From an uncultured Lachnospiraceae bacterium (GTDB taxonomy: Bacteria > Bacillota > Clostridia > Lachnospirales > Lachnospiraceae): DNA of 64,000 nt. The notes under the pieces were generated by a model that was not told the origin of the DNA, searched no databases, and worked only from the letters and a program-made list of their open reading frames with translations. The DNA lies in NCBI GenBank assembly GCA_934402055.1, contig CAKRTC010000001.1, forward strand, positions 124,001-188,000, written 5' to 3'. This document shows, in pieces, positions 25,858 to 34,052 of this stretch. A program made the position numbers and the translations under genes. Numbering within the stretch: the stretch's first letter is position 1; each line of letters begins with the position of its first letter.

Positions 25858-25917
25858 GTTGCCAACTTGTGTTTTTGTATTTTTTTCAGTACGATATATA
25901 CAAAGCGAGGTAAATTT

Positions 25918-26592
25918 ATGAGTTCCGAATTTACAGTAATCAGAGATGAATATATGCCGCTCAGAGAGCTTGTTTTTGTTACACTCAGACAGGCTATACT
26001 TAAGGGCGAGCTTAACCCGGGCGAGCGTCTCATGGAGATACAGCTTGCGGAGAAGATGGGCGTCAGCCGTACTCCTATCAGAGAGGCTATCAAGAAGCTT
26101 TCCGATGAAGGTCTTGTTACTTTGGTTCCGAGAAAGGGTGCTATAGTTGCGGGTATCTCGCAGAAGATGCTTACAGATGTGCTTCAGGTAAGGATGACAC
26201 TTGAGAAGATGGCTTATGAGTGCGCATTCAAGAACTTTAAGAATAAAGACAAGGAAGCAATGGAACGTGCCGAGCAGGCATTTGAGGATGCAGTCAAGGA
26301 AGGCGATCTGATCAAGATAACAGAGGCGGATGAAGCTTTCCATTTTGCCATATATGATGCGGCAAATAATGATAAGCTTTCTGAGCTTCTTCAGACTCTT
26401 AAGGAGAATATGTACAGATATCGTATGGAGTATACCAAGGATATCTCTACAAGAACATCTTTGATAGAGGAACACAGACAGATATATGATTCTTTTATAA
26501 ACAGAGATTACGCCGCAGGCCTGAAGGTAGTCGAGAAACATATTAAGAATCAGGAAGAAACTGTTTTGGATAAGATCAATAAGGACTTTTGA
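25918..26592 (+). CDS. GntR-family transcriptional regulator, FadR/FCD subfamily
   Basis: A 224-residue regulator. The N-terminal winged helix is clear (LRQAILKGELNPGERLMEI; GVSRTPIREAIKKL; EGLVTLVPRKGAIVA). The C-terminal all-helical FCD domain keeps the expected metal/ligand residues: Asp and His in EADEAFHFAIYD, His in EEHRQIYDSF and His in VVEKHIKNQE. Such regulators respond to small organic acids. ATG 25918 has GCGAGG upstream. It lies 61 bases after ispE and ends at its own terminator. No obvious target gene is adjacent, so the ligand cannot be inferred. Confidence 0.92.
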   Translation: MSSEFTVIRDEYMPLRELVFVTLRQAILKGELNPGERLMEIQLAEKMGVSRTPIREAIKKLSDEGLVTLVPRKGAIVAGISQKMLTDVLQVRMTLEKMAYECAFKNFKNKDKEAMERAEQAFEDAVKEGDLIKITEADEAFHFAIYDAANNDKLSELLQTLKENMYRYRMEYTKDISTRTSLIEEHRQIYDSFINRDYAAGLKVVEKHIKNQEETVLDKINKDF

Positions 26593-26620
26593 TATGCCCC
26601 GGTTAAGGAGCATAGATAAT

Positions 26621-26663
26621 GAGCGGAACGTATCTAAGGATATGAACCGCTCTTTTCGTTTTT
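26621..26663 (+). terminator. Intrinsic terminator after the GntR gene
   Basis: GAGCGG / CCGCTC with inner CGTATC / GATATG around TAAG, followed by TTTTCGTTTTT. A strong stem with a T-rich tail. Confidence 0.9.
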
Positions 26664-26723
26664 GAAAGGATTTAGAGGGTTGTATGCTGTATTGGCCCGA
26701 GACTTAGCATCTGCCAATGTATG

Positions 26724-26746
26724 ATTTTTCCGTATTAACGAAAAAT
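26724..26746 (+). promoter_or_regulatory. Inverted repeat upstream of the RND operon, possible operator
   Basis: ATTTTTC (26724-26730) and GAAAAAT (26740-26746) form a 7-bp dyad with a 9-base centre. A looser dyad, ATTGGC / GCCAAT, lies just upstream. Efflux operons are often controlled by a repressor binding such dyads, and none is encoded in this operon. No convincing promoter was found in the gap. Confidence 0.3.
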
Positions 26747-26852
26747 TTACGTAGTTCACAGATCGTTTTCATTTAGCGTTAATGAATAAAGGATATAAAG
26801 TATTCGCAAAATTGACATAATAGCAGTAATTTGTCGCATGAGGAACAGGAAA

Positions 26853-28112
26853 ATGAAATTTAGAAAAGAAACCAATATCAACGGAACGGAAGGCAGTGAG
26901 TCCGGTAATTCCGAAGCTAAGTCAGCAATGTTAAGTAAGTTTGGAAACGGTAAGAAGCTCACACCGTTTCGCATAGCAGTAACGGTACTTCTCGTGATAA
27001 TTGCTTTGCTCGCAGTCAAGAGGATACTGTTCTCGAAGGAGAAGATAGAGATAGATCCGCTTTCGACAGTATCGGTGGGTCATGCCGAAAAGGGAGACGT
27101 AAGCGTTGATACAAGTCTTATAGGAACTGTTATGCCGGGGGATGTTTATTATGTAATGCCTAAGGCATCGGGTGAGATCACCGAGATCTTTGTTTCGGTT
27201 GGCGATACCGTAAATGAAGGCGATCCGATCTGCACCATAGATAACAGCAAGGCTGTTGATGCTGCCAAGATACAGCTTGACCAGGCAAATGTTCAGCTGC
27301 AGACAACTTCCGATGCGGTTTCACTTGCCAAGACCAATCTTGACAGAATGTCGGCACTCCTTCAGACGGGAGATATTTCCAGACAGAGCTATGAGCAGAC
27401 CAAGAACGGCTATGACCAGGCAAGCGCGGCATATGATGCTGCAAAGCTTCAGAAGGAAGGAGCCGAGCTTCAGTATAACACGCAGGTAGAGTTCTCTACA
27501 GTTACAGCACCTGTAACCGGTACTGTAGAATCTTCAAATATGAGCATAAACGGACTTGCCGCAGCAGGGTCTCAGGTATGCGTTATCTCCTCTGAGGGCG
27601 AGAATAAGATACAGTTCAATGTGACAGACCGACTTTTGGCTTCCTTTAAGCCCGGAACTCCGGTAACTGTCAAAAAGCAGGGAAGCGAGTATGCAGCAAA
27701 TGTTACAAGCGTATCCACACTTCCGTCTGCCGGAACCGGTCTCTACCAGATCGAGGCGGCATTTTCAAAACATAATGATATTCCGAACGGATCGAGCGTA
27801 AAGCTTGAGTTTGTCGCAGAAGAGCATAAGGGAGTCCTTGCGGTAGATACCGATGCCATAGCTTATGACGGCGGTAAGACCTATGTATACACCTTAAGCT
27901 ATAATGATGAGGATGCGGAGCTTGCCGAGGGCAGCACCATAGCCGAAGGAAACAGAGCAGGTACCGTACATAAGACCGAGGTTGAGACAGGACTTTCCAA
28001 CAGCGAGCTTACGGAGATAGTAAGCGGAATAGATGCGGACAGCCTCATCATCATGACATGGACTTCGCAGCTTTATGACGGTGCTCAGGTACAGGTTCTT
28101 CCGGAGGCGTAA
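26853..28112 (+). CDS. RND efflux periplasmic-adaptor-like subunit (HlyD/AcrA family) with TolC-docking motif
   Basis: A 419-residue membrane-fusion protein. Residues 1-35 are a polar cytoplasmic tail, then one helix (RIAVTVLLVIIALLAV). The external part shows the first half of the lipoyl domain (YYVMPKASGEITEIFVSVGD), a coiled-coil hairpin of about 80 residues, and the second half (VTAPVTGTVESSNMSINGL), followed by beta-barrel and membrane-proximal domains. At the hairpin tip, RMSALLQTGDIS contains R165, L169 and S176: exactly the R-x3-L-x6-S motif by which AcrA-type adaptors bind TolC. ATG 26853 is preferred over ATG 26838, which lacks a Shine-Dalgarno. The RND pump follows six bases later. 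Confidence 0.92.
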   Translation: MKFRKETNINGTEGSESGNSEAKSAMLSKFGNGKKLTPFRIAVTVLLVIIALLAVKRILFSKEKIEIDPLSTVSVGHAEKGDVSVDTSLIGTVMPGDVYYVMPKASGEITEIFVSVGDTVNEGDPICTIDNSKAVDAAKIQLDQANVQLQTTSDAVSLAKTNLDRMSALLQTGDISRQSYEQTKNGYDQASAAYDAAKLQKEGAELQYNTQVEFSTVTAPVTGTVESSNMSINGLAAAGSQVCVISSEGENKIQFNVTDRLLASFKPGTPVTVKKQGSEYAANVTSVSTLPSAGTGLYQIEAAFSKHNDIPNGSSVKLEFVAEEHKGVLAVDTDAIAYDGGKTYVYTLSYNDEDAELAEGSTIAEGNRAGTVHKTEVETGLSNSELTEIVSGIDADSLIIMTWTSQLYDGAQVQVLPEA

Positions 28113-28118
28113 AACAAG

Positions 28119-31100
28119 ATGATCAATTTGACTAAATTTGTCCTTAAGAGACCTGTTACTGCCGTACTCTGTGTAATTTCGCTCATTTTCTTCGGATTAA
28201 TGAGTATCTTCGGTATGAAGCTTGAGCTTACTCCGGATATCAACATGCCCATGCTTGTTGTTACGACCACATATCCCGGAGCGAGCCCCGAGGATATCGA
28301 TAAGCTTATTACCAGAGAAATAGAGGATGAGATAAGCACACTTTCGGGTGTGGACACGGTACAGGGTACATCCAACGAAAACTATTCAATGATCCTGCTG
28401 CAGTATGAGTACGGCACGGATATGAACAATGCATACACAGAGCTCAGAAAGAAGCTTGATTCCGTAGAATCATCTCTTCCGGAGGATGCAAAGGAACCTG
28501 ATATCATAGAGATGAATGTCAATGAAATGGCATCCATGTATGTATGCATCAATAACCCTGAGATCAACAACCTTTACAACTATGCTGAAAATACCATATC
28601 TCCGGAGCTTGAGAAGATCGGCTCAGTCGCTTCCGTAGATATCTACGGAGGTCAGCAGGAATATGTAAGAGTTAAGCTTGATCCGGAGAAGCTGGCCCAG
28701 CTTCATCTTGATATGTCAAGTGTGGCTCAGATAGTCGGAGCTGCATCATTTTCGATACCTGCCGGAACAACGGATGTAGGAAACACCGAGATGAATATCT
28801 CGCTCGGAGTGGAGTATAAGACAGTTGATGAGCTTAAGCGTATTCCTATAAGCTACGGTAACGGCAATATAATATATCTTGAGGATATTGCCGAGGTTTC
28901 GAGAACCAATGATGAGCTCACGGATATAGGCCGTTACAACGGAGCGGATGCGGTCATCCTTGCCATAAATAAGAATCAGCAGTATTCGGCATCGGCTGTT
29001 TCAAAGTCAGCCATTAAGGCATTTGACAAGATCAAGGCAAAAGATCCTAATTTTGAATACACCATAGTCAACGATTCTGCGGATGATATCAACAGCTCGC
29101 TTACTTCGGTATTCGAGACCATGATAGTTGCCATTATACTTTCGACCATAGTGCTCTATCTCTTCTACGGAGATATGAAGGCATCACTCATAGTCGGAAC
29201 TTCCATCCCATTATCTATACTGTCGGCACTGGTCATGATGGGACAGATGGGATACTCGCTTAATGTTATCACTTTAGGGTCTATGGTACTTGCCGTCGGA
29301 ATGATGGTCGATAACTCCATAGTTGTGCTTGAAGCCTGCTTCAGAGCGATGGAGATCGATCCGGACACCTCAAGACAGGGTTATATAAGAAATGCAATAA
29401 ACGGTACGGCAAGTGTTGCGGGCAGTGTACTGGGTTCTACAATAACGACCTGCGTTGTATTCCTGCCTATAGGCTTCTTAAGCGGATTGTCGGGTCAGTT
29501 CTTTGCACCGCTCGGAATGACTATCGTATTCAGTATGGTGGCATCTCTGATATCCGCCATGGCTGTAGTTCCTCTTTGCTTTGTATTCTATAAGCCTGAG
29601 GAAAAGGAAAAGGCTCCTGTATATAAGCCTATCCGAAGACTTCAGGACGGATACCGCAGTCTGGAGAGAAAAATACTGGGTAAAAAGAAAAAGACCGTGG
29701 CAGTTACGGCAGGCCTGCTTGCAGTTGCTGTGCTTTGTGCATCACAGCTCGGCATGAAGCTTATGCCCGATATAGATCAGGGACAGGTACAGGTAAGCGT
29801 TACTCTTAAACCGGGTCTTACAACAGAGAAACAGCTTGATAAGTTCAAAGAGATAGAGCAGAGGATAATGTCGGATGAGGACGTAGAACAGACCATGCTC
29901 AGCAGCGGAAGCATGAGCTATATGTCAACGGGAACCGGAAGCTTCACTGCTTATCTTAAGAAGAACAGAAAGAAGACTACAGACGAGACTATAGATCTGT
30001 GGAAGAAGGATTTCCAGACTATAGCCGACTGTGACATAAGTGTTTCATCTTATTCACAGACGAGTATGATGAATACCTCTTCGGGCTACAATCTGACACT
30101 GGTAAGTTCGGACTATGACGAGCTTAAAAAGGTATCGGATGATATCTACAATGCTTTAAAGACCGATAATCGTCTTACGGCAGTTAATTCGTCTCTTGCA
30201 AATGCGGCACCGGTAATCAAGTTTGATATAGACCCGGTAGCTGCGGCAGCCGAAGGCTTTGTGCCTAAGCAGGTAGCCGGAAGTCTCTATACCATGATAT
30301 CGGGAACGGAAGCGGACGATATGGATGTTGACGGTCAGAACCTTAAGATCAAGGTCAATTATCCTGATGATGAGTTCGATGATATTAACAAGGTCAAGGA
30401 TATACAGCTTACTTCAGGCAGCGGCAATACGGTATTTCTTAAGGATATCGCAGATGTAAGATTTGAGGACAGCCCTGCAAGCATAGTTCGTTATGACAAG
30501 CAGTATCAGGCAACCATCAGTGCAAGCTACACGGATCTTGCCGATAAGCATACTGCATCCGATATTAATTCAAGCTATGTACAGCCTAAGCTTACAGGCG
30601 GTGTTGAGCTTGCGGATAATGCACAGACAGAAATGATGATGGACGAGTTTAAGAGCCTCGGTTCTGCTATATTGATAGCTATATTCCTCGTATTTGTGGT
30701 TATGGCGGCACAGTTTGAATCACCGAGATTCTCATTCATGGTCATGACCACCATACCGTTTGCCATGGTAGGAGCCTGTGGCTTCCTGTGGCTCCTGGAT
30801 GTGGATATCAGCATGCCGACTCTTATCGGTTTCCTGATGCTTATAGGTACCGTAGTTAACAACGGTATTTTGTATGTGGATACCGTCGATCAGCTCAGAA
30901 ACGAGATGGATTTCATGGATGCTGTTGTAGAGGGCGGTGCAATAAGACTTCGCCCTATTATGATGACAACACTTACGACTGTTTTGTCCATGCTTCCTAT
31001 GGGTATGGGCATCGGCAATTCCGCAGAGCTCATGCAGGGACTTGCACTTGTAAATATAGGCGGATTGATAACATCTACCATACTTGCTCTGCTGGTGCTT

Positions 31101-31148
31101 CCGGTATACTATTGCCTCATGAACGGCAGGAGAAGAAGGAACGCATGA
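28119..31148 (+). CDS. RND superfamily efflux permease (AcrB/HAE1-like)
   Basis: A 1009-residue pump with the full internal duplication: FVLKRPVTAVLCVISLIFFG at the N-terminus, the first external domain (PDINMPMLVVTTTYPGASPE), TM2-6, a second external domain, and TM8-12 ending LALLVLPVYYCLMNG. The TM4 proton-relay motif reads GMMVDNSIVVLEA: Asp398 is kept, while the second Asp of the AcrB DD pair is Asn399, as in several HAE-type pumps. TM10 reads VVNNGILYVDTV in place of the AcrB lysine motif. Both large external loops are full-size, so the docking surface is retained. It should use the proton or sodium gradient to expel an unknown compound. Confidence 0.95.
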   Translation: MINLTKFVLKRPVTAVLCVISLIFFGLMSIFGMKLELTPDINMPMLVVTTTYPGASPEDIDKLITREIEDEISTLSGVDTVQGTSNENYSMILLQYEYGTDMNNAYTELRKKLDSVESSLPEDAKEPDIIEMNVNEMASMYVCINNPEINNLYNYAENTISPELEKIGSVASVDIYGGQQEYVRVKLDPEKLAQLHLDMSSVAQIVGAASFSIPAGTTDVGNTEMNISLGVEYKTVDELKRIPISYGNGNIIYLEDIAEVSRTNDELTDIGRYNGADAVILAINKNQQYSASAVSKSAIKAFDKIKAKDPNFEYTIVNDSADDINSSLTSVFETMIVAIILSTIVLYLFYGDMKASLIVGTSIPLSILSALVMMGQMGYSLNVITLGSMVLAVGMMVDNSIVVLEACFRAMEIDPDTSRQGYIRNAINGTASVAGSVLGSTITTCVVFLPIGFLSGLSGQFFAPLGMTIVFSMVASLISAMAVVPLCFVFYKPEEKEKAPVYKPIRRLQDGYRSLERKILGKKKKTVAVTAGLLAVAVLCASQLGMKLMPDIDQGQVQVSVTLKPGLTTEKQLDKFKEIEQRIMSDEDVEQTMLSSGSMSYMSTGTGSFTAYLKKNRKKTTDETIDLWKKDFQTIADCDISVSSYSQTSMMNTSSGYNLTLVSSDYDELKKVSDDIYNALKTDNRLTAVNSSLANAAPVIKFDIDPVAAAAEGFVPKQVAGSLYTMISGTEADDMDVDGQNLKIKVNYPDDEFDDINKVKDIQLTSGSGNTVFLKDIADVRFEDSPASIVRYDKQYQATISASYTDLADKHTASDINSSYVQPKLTGGVELADNAQTEMMMDEFKSLGSAILIAIFLVFVVMAAQFESPRFSFMVMTTIPFAMVGACGFLWLLDVDISMPTLIGFLMLIGTVVNNGILYVDTVDQLRNEMDFMDAVVEGGAIRLRPIMMTTLTTVLSMLPMGMGIGNSAELMQGLALVNIGGLITSTILALLVLPVYYCLMNGRRRRNA

Positions 31149-31182
31149 TATCCGGCTTGATCATACTAAGAAGGAGATCCAG

Positions 31183-32364
31183 ATGCATAACAAAAATTTC
31201 TCAAAATTAAATATGACAAAGCTTACGGCACTCATGCTCGGAATAAGTCTTACAGGCAGTATGTTTACCTGTACGGCTTACGCCGAGGCGGTGCCGGGAG
31301 CACTGCATACAGCAGAGGAGATGGCTCATTTAAGTGATGATGATCTGGAATGGGACGAGATAGACGGGCTTATCTCCGAATATAATGCCACAGTAGTCAA
31401 GAACCGCACAGAATGGGGAAATGATGAGAGACGCAGTTACAATTCGAAACAGGTGAGTGATTATCTCATAGAAAAGGCTGATGAGTATGATGCTCTCTAT
31501 GATGAGTATGCCGATGTAAGTGCAATGGTGGCTGCAAATTACAAGACAAATGCCGACAAGATGCGGCTTCAGGCGGAGAGCAATGTATCGGACTTTGAAG
31601 TTATCAAGCTTTCCTATGATCTTATTGAGAAGCAGACTGCCGAAAGTGCGAGAAAAGCATTCCTTAATTACTATCAGTCGATGTATGAGAAGGAATATGA
31701 TGATGCAAATGCGGCATACCTTGAGAAGCTGTATGCATCTACCGTCAATAGGCATAATGTCGGAATGGCAACAGATATGGATGTCCTTACCGCAAAAGAG
31801 AATCTTGATACGGCTAAGGCTGCCGTGCTTACGGCTCAGAGCAATATAGGAAGCAGCAGAAATGCTCTCCTTGTGATGTGCGGCTGGAAATATGATTCCG
31901 CAACAGCAGCTATAGGGGCACTTCCGAGTGTAAGTGCCGACGAGGTATCTGCCATATCCTACGAAGCAGATATGCAGAAGGCAAAGGCTGCAAATATTAC
32001 ACTTAAGTCAGATGAGATCAAGCTCAGAAATGCCAAGAGCGGATCGTATACCTCTCTTGTTGTGGAGCAGAATCAGAATCAGCTGAAGGATGATACCGAG
32101 AGCTTCGGAATCAATTTTAAATCTGTTTATGACAGCTATGTAAATGCCGCAGAGGGCTATACCAATGCAGTGAATGATAAAGCAAACGCGGAGCGCAATA
32201 TGGCAGCAGCGGATAAACAGCTTAGTCTCGGTATGCTAAGTAATATCGAGTACGAGGGTAAAAAGAACAGCCTCAAGGCTGCCGAGCTTGCGGAGCGCAA
32301 AGCATATATAGCACTTATAAGCGCAAAGTCGGCATATGAATCGGCACTCGGCGGTAATGTCTGA
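31183..32364 (+). CDS. TolC-family-like secreted protein 1
   Basis: A 393-residue protein with a signal peptide ending near TCTAYAEAV. Two long helical hairpins are present. The first tip reads RHNVGMATDMDVLTAKENLD, closely matching the TolC RFNVGL-x-x-ITDVQNARAQYD tip; the second reads KQLSLGMLSNIEYEGKKNSL in the equivalent repeat. Between them the segment where TolC has its outer-membrane beta-strands is short and mostly helical-looking (LRNAKSGSYTSLVVEQNQ), so a barrel is doubtful. AAGGAG precedes ATG 31183, 35 bases after the pump gene. It probably docks onto the adaptor and extends the conduit into the wall. Confidence 0.85.
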   Translation: MHNKNFSKLNMTKLTALMLGISLTGSMFTCTAYAEAVPGALHTAEEMAHLSDDDLEWDEIDGLISEYNATVVKNRTEWGNDERRSYNSKQVSDYLIEKADEYDALYDEYADVSAMVAANYKTNADKMRLQAESNVSDFEVIKLSYDLIEKQTAESARKAFLNYYQSMYEKEYDDANAAYLEKLYASTVNRHNVGMATDMDVLTAKENLDTAKAAVLTAQSNIGSSRNALLVMCGWKYDSATAAIGALPSVSADEVSAISYEADMQKAKAANITLKSDEIKLRNAKSGSYTSLVVEQNQNQLKDDTESFGINFKSVYDSYVNAAEGYTNAVNDKANAERNMAAADKQLSLGMLSNIEYEGKKNSLKAAELAERKAYIALISAKSAYESALGGNV

Positions 32365-32385
32365 TCGGATCGAACGGAGAGATAA

Positions 32386-33828
32386 GTGAAGCTAATTGGA
32401 AAAAAGAATAATTTAATAAGGATCACGGCGGCGGCATTTGCGGTATCCTTGGGATTATTTCCGGTGGTGAATGCCCGGGCGGAAAGCATCGAAAAGGATG
32501 AATTCAGAGTGGCTTATGTGCTTAAGGACGATGGCAGCAGGGATTATAACAATGTGCCTGCATTGCCTACGGATGACGGCAATTCAATATCTCAGAATAC
32601 CATCATAGATTCCAACAGGCATGAGATAGGAGCTAACGGACCTACCGCGGATCAAAGCACAGTCGGAATACCTGACGGAATGAGTAAGGAAACTTATGCT
32701 GCTCTTAACGATAATGTCATAAACTGGTCTGAGATATCGGATCTCGTTGAGTACCGTAATCCTACCTATGTGAAATACTATAAGCAGGCAGATCAGTCAC
32801 TTGAGACCATGCGTACGGCATATGATGAATTCAGCTCACAGATGCATGAGCAGCTTACAAGTCTTGACGATACAATAGACGGACTTAAGGCAAGTGAACA
32901 GCTTATAGCCAAGATCCCGGGGAATACCGTGAATATGAACGGTACGGAAGTATCAAAGGACACAGCTCTTGAAGGACTGAAGTCGGGACTGGCAAGTGCA
33001 AAAGCAGGAAAGAACAGCATTATTTCGGCAATAACAAGCACAAGAAGCTCGATATATTATGCGGGCAATACGGTGAACAATGCGTTAAGTCCGGTAAGAA
33101 ACCAGCTTGTATCGACAGTTGAGACCCTTATGATAAGCTATAAGACACTTGAGGTCAACCGTTCGCTTGTAGCAGAGCAGATTGAACTCTATAAGTCACT
33201 ATATAATATGAATCAGGGACTTGAGCAGCAGTCGCTTTCGACCGGTACTGTGACTCAGAGCTATTACAATCAGCTGAAGACGGCGGAGAAGACTCTCGGC
33301 GATATAGATGCCGGTATGGCAAAGCTTAAGAAAAATATTGCTTTGCAGTGCGGCTATGATGCTTCGGCAGATATAAGCATAGCCGATATTCCTGATCCGG
33401 ATGTACATTATCTGGATGGCAGAAACTACGAATCCGACAAAAAACAGGCGGTAGACGGCAATTCAAGTGTCATAGCCGCAGGCAAGCTTAGTAATTACAC
33501 TTATTCCAGTGACGGCATGAAGAACCGTGCTCTCGGTGAAAATGAAGCTCGCGGCAAAGCTTCGGCGGCAATGGACGCTCTTCATAATGAGCTTAAGAGA
33601 CAGCTTATACTTGCAGATCAGTCGGAAACGGCACTGAAGAAGGCGGAGCTTTCGGAAAAATCGGCAAAGATCAAGCTCGATATGGGTATGGTCGGAAATG
33701 CGGAGTATGCCGGACTTAAGATGCAGGCGCTAAGCTATAAGGCGACAGCCGAGATAAACAGACTTAATCTTATGCAGGCTGTAAACAATTATAAGTGGGC
33801 TATGTCAGGTGTGATGAGTATCACTTAA
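32386..33828 (+). CDS. TolC-family-like secreted protein 2
   Basis: A 480-residue protein with a signal peptide (residues 1 to about 34, ending VVNARAES). An N-terminal linker of about 90 residues is followed by coiled-coil hairpins with tips EQQSLSTGTVTQSYYNQLKT and IKLDMGMVGNAEYAGLKMQA, the same position and Gly-x-hydrophobic pattern as in the preceding protein. Strand-forming regions are again not evident. GTG 32386 has GGAGAG upstream. It ends at a terminator, closing the four-gene operon. Two distinct TolC-like partners suggest a mixed trimer or two alternative ducts. Confidence 0.8.
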   Translation: MKLIGKKNNLIRITAAAFAVSLGLFPVVNARAESIEKDEFRVAYVLKDDGSRDYNNVPALPTDDGNSISQNTIIDSNRHEIGANGPTADQSTVGIPDGMSKETYAALNDNVINWSEISDLVEYRNPTYVKYYKQADQSLETMRTAYDEFSSQMHEQLTSLDDTIDGLKASEQLIAKIPGNTVNMNGTEVSKDTALEGLKSGLASAKAGKNSIISAITSTRSSIYYAGNTVNNALSPVRNQLVSTVETLMISYKTLEVNRSLVAEQIELYKSLYNMNQGLEQQSLSTGTVTQSYYNQLKTAEKTLGDIDAGMAKLKKNIALQCGYDASADISIADIPDPDVHYLDGRNYESDKKQAVDGNSSVIAAGKLSNYTYSSDGMKNRALGENEARGKASAAMDALHNELKRQLILADQSETALKKAELSEKSAKIKLDMGMVGNAEYAGLKMQALSYKATAEINRLNLMQAVNNYKWAMSGVMSIT

Positions 33829-33872
33829 AAATTGAATATTTTATCAAAATAGGACTGTAAATCGAATCGGAT

Positions 33873-33914
33873 ATACCCTCATTGCCTGATAAAAAGGTAA
33901 CGAGGGTATTTTTC
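33873..33914 (+). terminator. Intrinsic terminator of the RND operon
   Basis: ATACCCTC (33873-33880) pairs with GAGGGTAT (33902-33909), with inner TTGCC / GGTAA beyond one mismatch, followed by TTTTTC. Confidence 0.88.
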
Positions 33915-33936
33915 TTTAGACTGAAAACAAAAAGTT

Positions 33937-33965
33937 TTGACTTTGACATGGAAAAATTGTAGAAT
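33937..33965 (+). promoter_or_regulatory. Promoter for rny
   Basis: TTGACT (33937-33942) and TAGAAT (33960-33965), 17-base spacer, followed by an 80-base leader to the rny start. A nearer TTGACA at 33944 is spaced too closely to that -10 box. Confidence 0.65.
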
Positions 33966-34052
33966 GTATTCGTGTTTTTCTGTATTCTGACAAAAAAGTT
34001 TACATTAATCGCAGATATATAATATTCCAAATAATATGGGGGAGGGTACAAG

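Noticed and set aside
25837..26613. 258-codon - strand frame opposite the GntR regulator
   Set aside because: Shadow of a well-supported + strand gene with Shine-Dalgarno and terminator; Cys/Leu-rich translation typical of antisense frames here.
26838..33828. Evidence that the organism has an outer membrane
   Set aside because: RND plus TolC-like genes suggested a diderm, but no LPS, Lpt or Bam genes are in the window, the TolC-like proteins seem to lack barrel strands, and the other genes are of Gram-positive type. The window alone cannot settle it.
33944..33965. Promoter using TTGACA at 33944 before rny
   Set aside because: Only about 11 bases separate it from TAGAAT; the overlapping TTGACT at 33937 gives the correct 17.
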